From CAYXZP01 sp964469485 (GTDB lineage Bacteria > Desulfobacterota > Binatia > UBA1149 > CAYXZP01), in assembly GCA_964469485.1 (NCBI GenBank), contig CAYXZP010000015.1, forward strand, positions 1-31,992: a stretch of DNA of 31,992 bases, in the 5' to 3' direction. The notes under the pieces are model-generated. The model searched no databases. It saw only the letters and a list, made by a program, of their open reading frames with translations, and was not told the DNA's origin. Positions 1-7,972 of this stretch are shown here, piece after piece. A program made the translations under genes and the position numbers. How positions within the stretch are numbered: position 1 is the first letter of the stretch; each line of letters starts with the position of its first letter.

Positions 1-320
1 GCGGAGCCCCAGTCGTGGACCACGAGCACTACGTTGTCGGCAACGCCCAGCTGTTCGAGCAGACCGTCAAGGTAACGGCGGTGCTCGACGAAGGTGTAAC
101 GGTCGGGTCCGCTGCCGGGCAGTTTGGCTGAATCTCCCATGCCGACCAGATCGGGGGCGATAAGCCGCCCCTTGCCCTCGACCTCGGGCATCACGAAGCG
201 CCACAGGTAAGAGGACGTGGGGTTGCCGTGGAGAAAGACGATGGGGTCGCCTTCGCCCACCTCTATGTAGGCCATACTGACGCCGTCAACGTCGGCCTTC
301 TTCTTGGTGTAGCCGCTCAT
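1..320 (-). CDS. Haloalkane dehalogenase-type alpha/beta hydrolase (N-terminal part, cut by window edge)
   Basis: Reading from an ATG at 320 with an upstream GGGAGG ribosome site, 106 codons are visible before the window ends. The protein opens with a cap-less N-terminal alpha/beta hydrolase strand order. It has HGNPTSSY at residues 31-38 and HDWGS at 102-106, where D103 is the expected nucleophile. N33 and W104 match the halide-stabilising Asn/Trp pair of class II haloalkane dehalogenases (DhaA/LinB type), which release halide and an alcohol from alkyl halides. The catalytic His and the acid lie in the missing C-terminal two thirds, so activity cannot be confirmed. The gene starts 10 nt after the enoyl-CoA hydratase stop and is probably the last visible member of the long minus-strand operon. 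A related epoxide hydrolase or esterase remains possible. Confidence 0.8.
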   Translation of the reverse strand, partial: MSGYTKKKADVDGVSMAYIEVGEGDPIVFLHGNPTSSYLWRFVMPEVEGKGRLIAPDLVGMGDSAKLPGSGPDRYTFVEHRRYLDGLLEQLGVADNVVLVVHDWGS

Positions 321-330
321 CTGGCCTCCC

Positions 331-1119
331 TTAGCTTCCTTTGAACTTTGGCGTTCGTTTCTCGAAGAAGGCCGCACGCCCTTCTTGGTGGTCATCCGTG
401 CCGGAGGAATCGGCGATCGCGCGCGATTCGAGTTCGAGCTGGCCCTCGAGGCTCTCGCTGGTCGTGCTCACCAGCATGCGCTTGATCGCTCCGTAGGCGG
501 CCGTTGGACCGGCGGCCAGACACGCGGCCAGCTTTGTGGCTTCCTCGAGCAGGGCCTCGTCGTCCACGACCGTGTTGACCAGTCCCCATGCGTGGGCCTC
601 TTCGGCGGTCAGGCTGCGATTGGTGAGCATCAGATCCTTGGTGCGTTTCATTCCTATGATGCGCGGTAGATAGAAGGTCGAGCTTCCGTCCGGGCTGAGC
701 CCGACGGCGGTGTAGGCCATGGTGAACTTCGCCGAGCGCGCCGCCACGGTAATGTCGGCCGCGCAGGCCAGGCTCATACCGGCGCCCGCGGCCGGTCCGT
801 TCACTGCCGCGATGACCGGTGCCGACATGCGCGCCAACCGCGAGATGGCCGCATGAAGATGCGTCGTCATTTCCTTTAGCAGGTAGGGCACGCGGTCACC
901 CGCGTCCTTGAAGGAGGCCAGGTCGCCGCCGGCCGAGAAGGCCTTGCCGGCGCCCGTTATGAGGACCGCGCGAACCGAGGCGTCGGTGTCGCATTCCATC
1001 GCGGCCTCCGACAGCTCGCGACAGAGCTCCAGCGACATCGCGTTGAAGCTTTCGGGTCGGTCCAGCGTTATGACCGCAACACCGCCGTCACGTTCGAGGC
1101 GCAGGTTCTGGTAGGGCAT
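331..1119 (-). CDS. Enoyl-CoA hydratase/isomerase family protein
   Basis: This is a 262-residue crotonase-fold protein when started at the ATG at 1119; a longer frame to 1164 adds 15 residues unlike the family. The oxyanion-hole segments SAGGD (62-66) and GPAAGAG (108-114) are clear. The usual first catalytic Glu in the AAGAG segment is absent. The second acidic position is an Asp in the segment GLSPDGSS (D144). That pattern is seen in PaaG-like isomerases and related CoA enzymes more than in classical two-Glu hydratases. It probably acts on a CoA-thioester in the cytoplasm. It follows the UbiA-like gene by 75 nt, the largest gap in the operon, so it could have its own ribosome entry or a weak promoter. 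Substrate is unknown. Confidence 0.88.
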   Translation of the reverse strand: MPYQNLRLERDGGVAVITLDRPESFNAMSLELCRELSEAAMECDTDASVRAVLITGAGKAFSAGGDLASFKDAGDRVPYLLKEMTTHLHAAISRLARMSAPVIAAVNGPAAGAGMSLACAADITVAARSAKFTMAYTAVGLSPDGSSTFYLPRIIGMKRTKDLMLTNRSLTAEEAHAWGLVNTVVDDEALLEEATKLAACLAAGPTAAYGAIKRMLVSTTSESLEGQLELESRAIADSSGTDDHQEGRAAFFEKRTPKFKGS

Positions 1120-1194
1120 CGAAAGGACTGCGGGTATCCCGCAGGGCGCCGACAATGCTGGCAACCGAGCGCTTTGGCAATCTGACCCGAAGTC

Positions 1195-1920
1195 TCAGTC
1201 GCCGCGCAAACGGTACTGGGCGGCAAGGGTGAGCAGGAAGGCGGCACCGCCGGCCATAGGCCACAGGCCGCCGGCGAACACCGCGATGACCAGTCCGTCG
1301 ATCAGCGGCATGCCGCTCAACATCCACGGTATTATCGGTCTTTGGTAGGCCCGGCCACGGGTGGTCTCGTAGCGGGCCACCAAGCTGATGGCCAGGGTGT
1401 AGGAGAAGGCGACCATTCCCGCCAGGCCGACCACCGGCGTGACGTCGCCGCTCAGTGCCAGTGCGGTGGTCGGATAGACCAGGAAGCGGCAGGCGCCCAT
1501 CAGCAGTATGGCCAGGGGGTTGAGCTTGTGGAGCAGATTGTAGGCGATGATGAAGCCGATCAGGACCAGGGCGGCCGTGGCAGCCTCGGGCGGCGCATCC
1601 TGGGCCGCGACCGTGAGACCGATCAGGAACAAGAGGACGGTAAGGGTGCGCGCTTCCCACAGGGCCACCCGGCCCGACGGGATGGGGCGGGCCGGTTTCT
1701 CGCGACCGTCGTGCTCGCGGTCGACGATGTCGTTGAGGCAGACGCCGGCCGCGTACAGGGCCGACATCGCCACGCAGAGCCTTAGCAGCCCGGCGCCGTC
1801 CACGGCGGCGCCCTGGCTCGTGAGCACGGCAGCCGTGGTGACGTTCATCCATACGGTCGGCAGATTGCTCACGCGACCCAACTCGGCCAGCGCGCGTAAT
1901 TTTAACAAGGGTCCGGTCAA
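1195..1920 (-). CDS. eboC: UbiA-like prenyltransferase-family membrane protein EboC
   Basis: This 241-residue multi-spanning membrane protein carries the UbiA-superfamily first Asp-rich motif, NDIVDREHD, at residues 63-71. It is followed by the family's KPARPIPSG stretch at 75-83. The second Asp-rich motif of true prenyltransferases is weak: the equivalent region reads SLVARYE, without the usual paired aspartates. Known UbiA enzymes move prenyl groups onto small acceptors at the membrane. The EBO version is a distinct branch of unknown substrate. A TTG start at 1920 lies 4 nt after the eboF stop, which implies translational coupling. At 241 residues it is shorter than typical UbiA proteins (about 290), with the C-terminal helices reduced. 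Membership in EBO is supported by its neighbours eboD-E-F. Confidence 0.88.
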   Translation of the reverse strand: MTGPLLKLRALAELGRVSNLPTVWMNVTTAAVLTSQGAAVDGAGLLRLCVAMSALYAAGVCLNDIVDREHDGREKPARPIPSGRVALWEARTLTVLLFLIGLTVAAQDAPPEAATAALVLIGFIIAYNLLHKLNPLAILLMGACRFLVYPTTALALSGDVTPVVGLAGMVAFSYTLAISLVARYETTRGRAYQRPIIPWMLSGMPLIDGLVIAVFAGGLWPMAGGAAFLLTLAAQYRLRGD

Positions 1921-1924
1921 GGCC

Positions 1925-3280
1925 TCAGTCCCCGTAGAGATGGTCCAGTATAACCTGACAGACCTCGGTGGCGGAGTATTCAGTTTTGGCGAGCAGGCCG
2001 GGCTCGGAACTGGCCAGGACAGGGCCCGGTGAGGGCAGGCCGTGCGAACCCCTGACGCGGCCCGCGTCCAGGGGAGTCAGTTCCATCTTATAGCGTAACC
2101 CCGCGGCCTTGCGCGCCAGCGCCCAAGCGGCGTTCAGGGCCGGCGCGCCGAGCGCCGGGTCGATGAACAGTTCACAGGGGTCGAAGCCGGGCTTGTTGTG
2201 GATGTCGACCATGCGCGCGTAGTCGGGTGCGCGGTCATCGTCGAGCCAGAAGTAGTAGGTGAACCAGGCCCCCGGCTCGGCTAGCGCGACCAGCTCGCCG
2301 GCCCGTGGATGGTCGAGGCCGGCCAGCCGTTTGCCGTCATCGTCGAGTAGCCGGCCGACGCCTTCGGTCGCGGCCAGCAGAGCGGCCACCGCGGCCCTGT
2401 CCGACCGGTCGCGCACATAGACGTGCGCTATCTGGTGGTCGGAGACGGCAAAGGCCCGCGAACGGCCGGGGTCGAGGTATTCGCGGCCGAGGTCCTCCTT
2501 GACGGCCAGGTAGCCGTGCTCGCGGAGCAGCCGGTTTATATGGACCGGACCGGAGACCGCGGTTACCGCGTACTCCGAGACAAGGATCACGCGGAGCCCC
2601 CGCTCGCGGAAGAAGTCGATCAGGTCGCCGGCCACTTCGTCGATCTCGGCCAGATCCTTGTCGATGGCGCCGCCGGGGCCTTCGCGCTGCAGCACGTAGT
2701 CGAGGTGCGGGAGGTAGACCAGCTGAAGGGTCGGCTCGTACTCGCGCTCTATGTGGCGGGCCGCCTCGGCGATCCAGCGGCTCGAGGCGATGGATGTGCG
2801 CGGACCCCAGAACCCGAACAGCGGAAAATTGCCGAGGCTGGCCGACAGCTCGCTGCGAAGCTCGGGCGGATCGCTGTAGCAGTCGGGGACCTTTACGCCG
2901 TCGGCCAGGTAAAGCGGCCGTGGCGTTATCGTCAGGTCGGCTTCCGTGGCCATGGCGTACCACCAGAAGGTGTTGGCCACCGTGAAGGAGGGGGCCTGCC
3001 GGCGGGCCTTGTGCCAGATCTTCTCGCCTTCGATCAGCCGGTTGCTCTGGCGCCACAGCAAGATCTCGTTGAGATCGCGGAAGTACCAACCGTTGGCGAC
3101 TATGCCGTGGCTGGCGGGCAACAGGCCGGTCAGGTAGGTGGCCTGGGCGGTGCAGGTGACCGCGGGGGTTACCGGTTCGATCGCACGCGGGTCCGCGGCA
3201 AAGGCGGCGAGCCGGGGCGTGCGTGCGCCCAGGTGCGAGCGCTCGAGCCCGACGACATCAAGTACGACTGTTCTCGTCAT
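1925..3280 (-). CDS. eboF: Alkaline phosphatase/nucleotide pyrophosphatase superfamily protein EboF
   Basis: Start is the ATG at 3280, overlapping the end of eboE by 23 nt; the 451 residues span the full superfamily core. Visible landmarks are the metal-ligand Asp in VVLDVVG (D8), the nucleophile-loop Thr in VTCTAQ (T42), LTGLLPASHGI (49-60), the LDYVLQREGP segment (193-202), SEYAV (235-239) and GSHG (411-414). Compared with nucleotide pyrophosphatase/phosphodiesterases, the second metal-1 ligand is Gln198 instead of His. The Asp-His pair of metal site 2 is Glu236-Tyr237. The protein may therefore bind metal differently or use another reaction. No signal peptide is seen, so it appears cytoplasmic. 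Order and overlap with eboE and eboC identify it as EboF. Confidence 0.86.
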   Translation of the reverse strand: MTRTVVLDVVGLERSHLGARTPRLAAFAADPRAIEPVTPAVTCTAQATYLTGLLPASHGIVANGWYFRDLNEILLWRQSNRLIEGEKIWHKARRQAPSFTVANTFWWYAMATEADLTITPRPLYLADGVKVPDCYSDPPELRSELSASLGNFPLFGFWGPRTSIASSRWIAEAARHIEREYEPTLQLVYLPHLDYVLQREGPGGAIDKDLAEIDEVAGDLIDFFRERGLRVILVSEYAVTAVSGPVHINRLLREHGYLAVKEDLGREYLDPGRSRAFAVSDHQIAHVYVRDRSDRAAVAALLAATEGVGRLLDDDGKRLAGLDHPRAGELVALAEPGAWFTYYFWLDDDRAPDYARMVDIHNKPGFDPCELFIDPALGAPALNAAWALARKAAGLRYKMELTPLDAGRVRGSHGLPSPGPVLASSEPGLLAKTEYSATEVCQVILDHLYGD

Positions 3281-4370
3281 CCAGAAGTCCGGCCACCCAC
3301 TCGAGTTCCCTGGTGATACAGTCGGCAACGTCACCCTCGCGCAAGTCGGCGGGCAACACTTCCCAGCTGTAAGTCTCGATCTCCAGAAGGGTCTCCCGGT
3401 CGAGCAGCGGGAGGAAGGTCTCCAGGAAGCTTCGGGTGGTACCGCAGTATCCCAGGTGCGCCGCGTATACGGGAACATGGAAGTGCACACGGCATTCCTC
3501 GGGCGGAGCCCCGCCGCCATCGAGCGCGGCGAACAGGTCGGGCAGATCGGCGAAGCGTGTGAGCCGGCCATCCCTGCCGCGGGCCACGGCTTGGTGAAGA
3601 TAGGTCGGCTCGTCGAAGCGGCGCAGTGCCTCGATCTCGTCACCGCTGGCCGCGAGGGCCGAAGAGACCTGCACCTTGGCCAGTTCGAGGCCGCGCTCTC
3701 GAACCGTGGCGAGCGCGCGAACCGGGTCCTCGAACTCGACGGCCTGGTGGCAACAGTCGAAGCAGATGCCCACGAGGCCGGCCAGGTTCGCGGGAATGTC
3801 GAGTCGCTCGAAGCAGTCAGCCGCGTCGGCAGTGGTCTCGATAACGCACCCCGGCTCGCCTTCGAACGCGAGCAGCAGTGGGCGCCCGTTTGCCTGGCGC
3901 ATCCGGTCGAGACCCTCGAGACATGCGAGCAGGTTACGGCGAACCGTCGCCCAATCATCGTCGGCAAAGCCGGCCCGGTGGGCAACCGGCACCGTGGAGA
4001 TCGAAGCGGTGGTGCGGCCATCCGGCCAGGCATCGAGAAGCCCGGCCAGAGCCAGGGTGTAATCGACGCGTTGCGGCGTGCGCCAGTCGGGCAGGTACAC
4101 CTCGTTCTTTACCCGGGTGCCGTGGAAGTTTCCGTAAGGAAAGCCGTTGACCGTGGCCACGAACAGTCCCTCGTCCCGGCACCAGCCGGCGAAAGCGGCC
4201 GCCTCGCCGGCGTCGACCTCGAGGGCGGCGCGCGCCGATATTCTCAGCCCCAAAGGAAAGGCACGGTCCGGTGAGAAACGCCGCTTTACCTCGAGGGCGT
4301 GATCCTCGAGGTTGGAACGCACCGACCGCCAGGACTCGCCCGGGTGTATGTTGCTGCAGTAAGTGAGCAA
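3258..4370 (-). CDS. eboE: TIM-barrel metabolite traffic protein EboE (xylose isomerase-like)
   Basis: Start is taken as TTG at 4370, one base after the eboD stop. It gives the family-like N-terminus LTYCSNIHPGESW; a longer frame upstream only reads into eboD. The 370-residue product is a sugar-phosphate isomerase/AP-endonuclease-2-type TIM barrel. Likely barrel-edge metal or substrate residues are EGEPG (170-174), the Asp and His in FDCCH (D205, H208), KVQ (233-235), a HFHVPVY strand and EIETYSW near the C-terminus. EBO literature links the cluster to metabolite export (scytonemin in cyanobacteria), but the reaction of EboE is not known. It is tightly packed between eboD and eboF. Confidence 0.87.
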   Translation of the reverse strand: MLTYCSNIHPGESWRSVRSNLEDHALEVKRRFSPDRAFPLGLRISARAALEVDAGEAAAFAGWCRDEGLFVATVNGFPYGNFHGTRVKNEVYLPDWRTPQRVDYTLALAGLLDAWPDGRTTASISTVPVAHRAGFADDDWATVRRNLLACLEGLDRMRQANGRPLLLAFEGEPGCVIETTADAADCFERLDIPANLAGLVGICFDCCHQAVEFEDPVRALATVRERGLELAKVQVSSALAASGDEIEALRRFDEPTYLHQAVARGRDGRLTRFADLPDLFAALDGGGAPPEECRVHFHVPVYAAHLGYCGTTRSFLETFLPLLDRETLLEIETYSWEVLPADLREGDVADCITRELEWVAGLLDDENSRT

Positions 4371-4371
4371 G

Positions 4372-5508
4372 CTAGGACGCCGCGAGCAGCTCCGAGACGC
4401 ACTCGGACATTGCGGCGATATCGATGTTGTTGACCTCGACCCCGCGGCCGATCCGCTCGACAAGCGTGATGTTGAGACTGCCGCCCAGGTGTTCGCGGAA
4501 CTCGTCGAGCGCGGCCGCTATGTCGAGATCCGCCAGTTCCGCGGGAGCCAGTTCGAAGCCTATCTCCGACAGCGTATCGATGACGAGTTCAGCGTCGGGG
4601 CGCGGGAGCAGTCCGGTTCGTGCGGAGTATAGGGAGTCCAGGGCCACGCCAACGGCGACCGCCTCGCCGTGACGTATATTGTACCCGCTCGTTGCCTCCA
4701 GCTTGTGGGCCGCCCAGTGTCCGAAATCGAGCGGGCGGGCCGAGCCCAGCTCGAACGGGTCGCCGGTGACGCGGATATGCTCGAGGTGCAGCTCGGTGCA
4801 ACGCACGACCATGCGCTCCATCGCCGCGGCCTCGAAGCGGGCAAGGCGGCCGCGGTTGTCGTGGAGCTCCGAGAAGAAGTTCGCATCCTTTATAAGGGCG
4901 ACCTTTACAGCCTCGGCGATGCCCGAACGCATGTCGCGCCGGGGGAGGGTGGCCAGCATGTCGAAATCGTTGATGACCGCGTAGGGCGGCGCGAAGGTCC
5001 CGATGAAGTTCTTGCGGCCGTTGAGGTTGATCGCGTTCTTGGTGCCGACCCCGGCGTCGTTTTGGGCCAGCACTGTCGTCGGCATGCGGATGAAGCGTAT
5101 GCCGCGATGCGCGGTGGCCGCCCCGTAACCTATGGCGTCGAGCACCGAACCGCCGCCCATGGCCAGTACGAAGGAGTGGCGGCAAAGCCCGTGACCTTCT
5201 ATCAGACGGTGCAGTTCGGTGACCTCGCGGGGGTCGGATTTGCAGACCTCGCCGCCACGGACCACGAGCGGCCGGCCGGCAAGGTCCAGCACTTCAGTGT
5301 TGTCGCGCGCGTACGCTGACAGCGCCGCCGGCAATTCGGGCCGGGCTTCGAGCAGCCCCGAATCGATGGCCACGAGCACGCGGTGGGGACCGGGCCCGGC
5401 ACGGCCGAGCACGGAGGCCAGCGCGCCGTTGCCGGCATCGAACACGCCGCGAGTGAAGATGACCGGATAGCTGTAGCTGACCTCGAAGCTCTGCAGTATC
5501 TCGTTCAT
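4372..5508 (-). CDS. eboD: 3-dehydroquinate synthase-like sugar phosphate cyclase EboD
   Basis: This 378-residue protein has the NAD-binding GGGSVLD motif (118-124). It also has the substrate-loop segment PTTVLAQNDAGVGTKNAIN (143-161) and zinc ligands expected at E199 (GIAEAVK), H264/H268 (DFGHWAAH) and H280 (RHGEAVAVG). Such cyclases convert a sugar phosphate into a carbocycle using transient NAD oxidation. Canonical AroB acts on DAHP in the shikimate pathway; the EboD branch is separate and its substrate is undefined. The neighbours (eboE, eboF and no shikimate gene) argue against a housekeeping AroB. The ATG at 5508 lies 31 nt after the upstream propeller gene and its own stop is one base before eboE. 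Confidence 0.88.
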   Translation of the reverse strand: MNEILQSFEVSYSYPVIFTRGVFDAGNGALASVLGRAGPGPHRVLVAIDSGLLEARPELPAALSAYARDNTEVLDLAGRPLVVRGGEVCKSDPREVTELHRLIEGHGLCRHSFVLAMGGGSVLDAIGYGAATAHRGIRFIRMPTTVLAQNDAGVGTKNAINLNGRKNFIGTFAPPYAVINDFDMLATLPRRDMRSGIAEAVKVALIKDANFFSELHDNRGRLARFEAAAMERMVVRCTELHLEHIRVTGDPFELGSARPLDFGHWAAHKLEATSGYNIRHGEAVAVGVALDSLYSARTGLLPRPDAELVIDTLSEIGFELAPAELADLDIAAALDEFREHLGGSLNITLVERIGRGVEVNNIDIAAMSECVSELLAAS

Positions 5509-5539
5509 TACCTACTGATCGTAACGCGGGGGCGCGGGT

Positions 5540-6703
5540 TTAGGAACGCCTGCGGAAAGCTTCGATGAACCCGTCGAGCGCCGTGGTGCCCTCCGGTCCC
5601 GGGATGGGCCGGCCGGGTGTTCCCATGCCCTCGGACACGAGCACGGAGGAACCGTCGAGCAGGAGGTTAGTGGGCGTATCCAGGCCGCCGGCCAACTGAC
5701 GGGAGCTTCCCGTCACAAGGTCTATCTCGATCAGCCGTCCGGAAAAGCGGCGAAAGCCTCCGTGCGAAGCGCCGCCGGTCAGTGCGGCCGGGTCCGTGAC
5801 CGGGTCGAGAAAACCGTCGCAGAACTCGAGCACCAGGAGCCGGCCATTCGCGGCCAGGACAAGATCGGTGGGAGCCGTAAGACCCGCCACCAGGGTCTCC
5901 GCTTTGCCCGTGTCGGGGTCCACGCTCAGTATCCTGCCGGCGCCCCTGACAAATTCGGTGCCTAGTCCGCCGGTCTCGCCGGCGGCGGAACCGCTGAACA
6001 GGCTCACCAGCAGCCGGTCGCGTTCCTTGTCGATGGCAAGGTAGCCCGGGACGGCGTCCTGCCCCTGTTCGAGGGGGCCGAAACGCGCGATTATCTCGGA
6101 GCGGCCATCGGTGTCGAGGCGCAACAGTTCGTCGCTCGAACTCGACACGGCGAACCAAGCGCCGCGCTTGTCGTCGAAGACGAGATCGTTGATGTTGCCA
6201 TCGACCGTCGACCAGGACTCGACCGAAGCACCGGCAATCGACCAAAGCTCGGAGGGCCGGTCGAAAAAGGCGATCGCGGCCAGGGTGCGGCCGTCGCCGC
6301 GGGCCAGGGCGGACATTCCGAAGACCTCGTCGCGGCGGACCATCTCGACGATGTTGACCGACGGCGCGCCCTTCAAGAGCGGACGGCGTTCGTTCGTGCC
6401 TTCATAGCTGCCGTCGCCGTCCCTGTCGGTCAGGATCAGGACGGCTCCGCTTGCGCCGTCGGCGCTGCGCCCGCTGCCCGCCGTTGCCACCAGCAACGAG
6501 CCGTCGGCGTTGCGCAGCATCGCGCGCGGATTGGCGAGACCGCTGGCCACGCGGCGGCGCGCCACGTCGGCCCGCTCGAGCTCGCCGGCCACCAGGACCG
6601 GACCCTGTCTCGACGCGGGCCGGCCGGCTCCGAGCGAACAGGCCTCGGCCAGGGCGATGGCCGCAAGCGCTAGCGCGGCCGCTCTTGTCTCAGGAAGTCT
6701 CAC
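5540..6703 (-). CDS. Exported SMP-30/NHL-like beta-propeller protein, possible lipoprotein
   Basis: The 387-residue product begins at a GTG overlapping the end of the TMEM220-like gene by 14 nt. The N-terminus is hydrophobic (residues 8-21) and is followed by Cys22. The lipobox is imperfect (LAEAC), so either lipoprotein or ordinary export is possible. The rest shows repeating beta-propeller blades: GLANPRAML (55-63), GLTAPTDLVL and GLDTPTNLLL, each followed by a 'DGSLLVA'-type strand. A DxDxDG calcium-like loop lies at 93-98. Folds of this type occur in SMP-30/gluconolactonase, NHL and ScyD/ScyE proteins. It sits inside the EBO cluster between eboB and eboD, so it may supply a periplasmic binding or processing step. 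No enzymatic residue set is recognised. Confidence 0.7.
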   Translation of the reverse strand: MRLPETRAAALALAAIALAEACSLGAGRPASRQGPVLVAGELERADVARRRVASGLANPRAMLRNADGSLLVATAGSGRSADGASGAVLILTDRDGDGSYEGTNERRPLLKGAPSVNIVEMVRRDEVFGMSALARGDGRTLAAIAFFDRPSELWSIAGASVESWSTVDGNINDLVFDDKRGAWFAVSSSSDELLRLDTDGRSEIIARFGPLEQGQDAVPGYLAIDKERDRLLVSLFSGSAAGETGGLGTEFVRGAGRILSVDPDTGKAETLVAGLTAPTDLVLAANGRLLVLEFCDGFLDPVTDPAALTGGASHGGFRRFSGRLIEIDLVTGSSRQLAGGLDTPTNLLLDGSSVLVSEGMGTPGRPIPGPEGTTALDGFIEAFRRRS

Positions 6704-7049
6704 TTGGCCGTCCGCGTGCGACGAGCAGCAGCGACCACGCCAGACATATGAGAAGCCCCCATGCTTCGCGGACCTGTTCGACCTCGACGCTCCCCATGCC
6801 CGTCAGTGAGAAGACCTCGGCGCTGATGTGCGGGAGGGCGGTTATCCTGAACAGCAGACCGGCGGCAAAGACCGCAGCGGCCCCCTTCGCCGCCGCTGCC
6901 GGAAGCCGGTCGAAGAAGGCGGCCACGCTTATCGCGGTGGCCAGGCTGTAGACGGCGATCCAGACCAGGGGGTCCGGGTCGTTGAACTGAACCACCACGG
7001 AGCGTGCAAAGACGAGGGTGAGCAACGCAGAGACCGCTTTCATTGCCAT
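6690..7049 (-). CDS. TMEM220-like small integral membrane protein
   Basis: This 119-residue protein has an N-terminal helix followed by the signature QFNDPDPLVW (21-30) and three further hydrophobic segments, about four transmembrane helices in all. This layout matches the TMEM220 family, whose function is unknown. The ATG at 7049 is preceded by an AAGGGGGCGG ribosome site; an in-frame ATG at 7043 is an alternative. It lies 12 nt after eboB and overlaps the following propeller gene by 14 nt, so it is translated with the EBO genes. It is an accessory inserted in the cluster rather than one of the six core ebo genes. It may help localise the pathway to the membrane. Confidence 0.75.
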   Translation of the reverse strand: MAMKAVSALLTLVFARSVVVQFNDPDPLVWIAVYSLATAISVAAFFDRLPAAAAKGAAAVFAAGLLFRITALPHISAEVFSLTGMGSVEVEQVREAWGLLICLAWSLLLVARGRPSETS

Positions 7050-7061
7050 GACCGCCCCCTT

Positions 7062-7958
7062 TCAGTTCGTCACCGGTTCATCGACACGAGGCTCTTGCCC
7101 GCGCAGTATCGAATTGTCCTCGAAAAGCTGGCGCTGGTCGATGACCGGACCCTTCATCAGGGCATCCACGTCTATCTGCCCGGACTGTCCGTACGCATCG
7201 ACGGCATTGGTCCAGGTGCACAGCTCGACGTCCTTCTCGGATATGCCGCGCTCGAGCATGAGCCGGGCCGTCTTGGGCACAGCCAGGGGGTCGCTGATCC
7301 CCCAGTCGGCCGAACTGTCGACGATGATCCGGTCTGTTCCGTGTCGTAGCACGATCTCGGCCATGCGTTCGGAGCCCATCTTGGTGTTGGGGTAGATGCT
7401 GAAAGCGGCCCACGCGCCGCTGTCGAGGACCTCGGCGACGGTCTCTTCGTTGTTGTGGTCGATGACGAGCTTGCGCGGCTCGATGCCGGCCTCGCGCGCG
7501 ATATCCAGGGAACGGGATATGCCGCGTTTCTTGTCCCGGTGCGGTGAGTGCACCATCACGACCATGTCGTGTTCGGCGGCAAAGGCGAGCTGCGCGCGGT
7601 AGACGCGTTCTTCGGCCGGTGTGATCTCGTCGAATCCGATCTCACCTATGGCAACGACATTTTCCTTGAACGCAAAGCGTTCGACGAGTTCGAGGACCTC
7701 GGCGGCCAGGGCCTCGTTGTTGGCCTCCTTCGCGTTGAGTCCGATGGCCGCAAAATGGGAGACCCCGAACTGTGCGGCCCGGAAGCGTTCCCAACCAACC
7801 AACGAGGAGAAGTAATCGACGAAACTGCCCACGGTCGTGCGCGGCTGTCCGAGCCAGAAGGCCGGTTCTATGACCGCCCGTATCCCGGCCGTGGCCATGG
7901 CGCGGTAGTCGTCGGTGGTGCGGCTGGTCATGTGGATGTGGGGGTCGAAGGATCGCAT
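7062..7958 (-). CDS. eboB: TatD-like metal-dependent hydrolase EboB
   Basis: The 298-residue product is an amidohydrolase-fold TIM barrel of TatD type. The first metal motif is HIH at residues 7-9, and the barrel then supplies GEIGFD (Glu ligand), VHSPH (His), an IDHNNEE segment and a C-terminal Asp in DSSADWG. TatD proteins are hydrolases or nucleases; the EBO version is a separate branch of unknown substrate. There is no signal peptide, so it should be cytoplasmic. It starts 14 nt after eboA and is followed 12 nt later by the TMEM220-like gene. Its pairing with eboA and position upstream of eboD-E-F-C make the EboB identity strong. Confidence 0.87.
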   Translation of the reverse strand: MRSFDPHIHMTSRTTDDYRAMATAGIRAVIEPAFWLGQPRTTVGSFVDYFSSLVGWERFRAAQFGVSHFAAIGLNAKEANNEALAAEVLELVERFAFKENVVAIGEIGFDEITPAEERVYRAQLAFAAEHDMVVMVHSPHRDKKRGISRSLDIAREAGIEPRKLVIDHNNEETVAEVLDSGAWAAFSIYPNTKMGSERMAEIVLRHGTDRIIVDSSADWGISDPLAVPKTARLMLERGISEKDVELCTWTNAVDAYGQSGQIDVDALMKGPVIDQRQLFEDNSILRGQEPRVDEPVTN

Positions 7959-7972
7959 CGAGATAGCGCGGC

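Noticed and set aside
1088..1852. 254-residue minus-strand frame
   Set aside because: Arg/Pro/Gly-rich out-of-frame shadow of eboC; no family character.
3138..4274. 378-residue plus-strand frame opposite eboE/eboF
   Set aside because: Antisense of well-supported ebo genes; long only because high GC suppresses stops.
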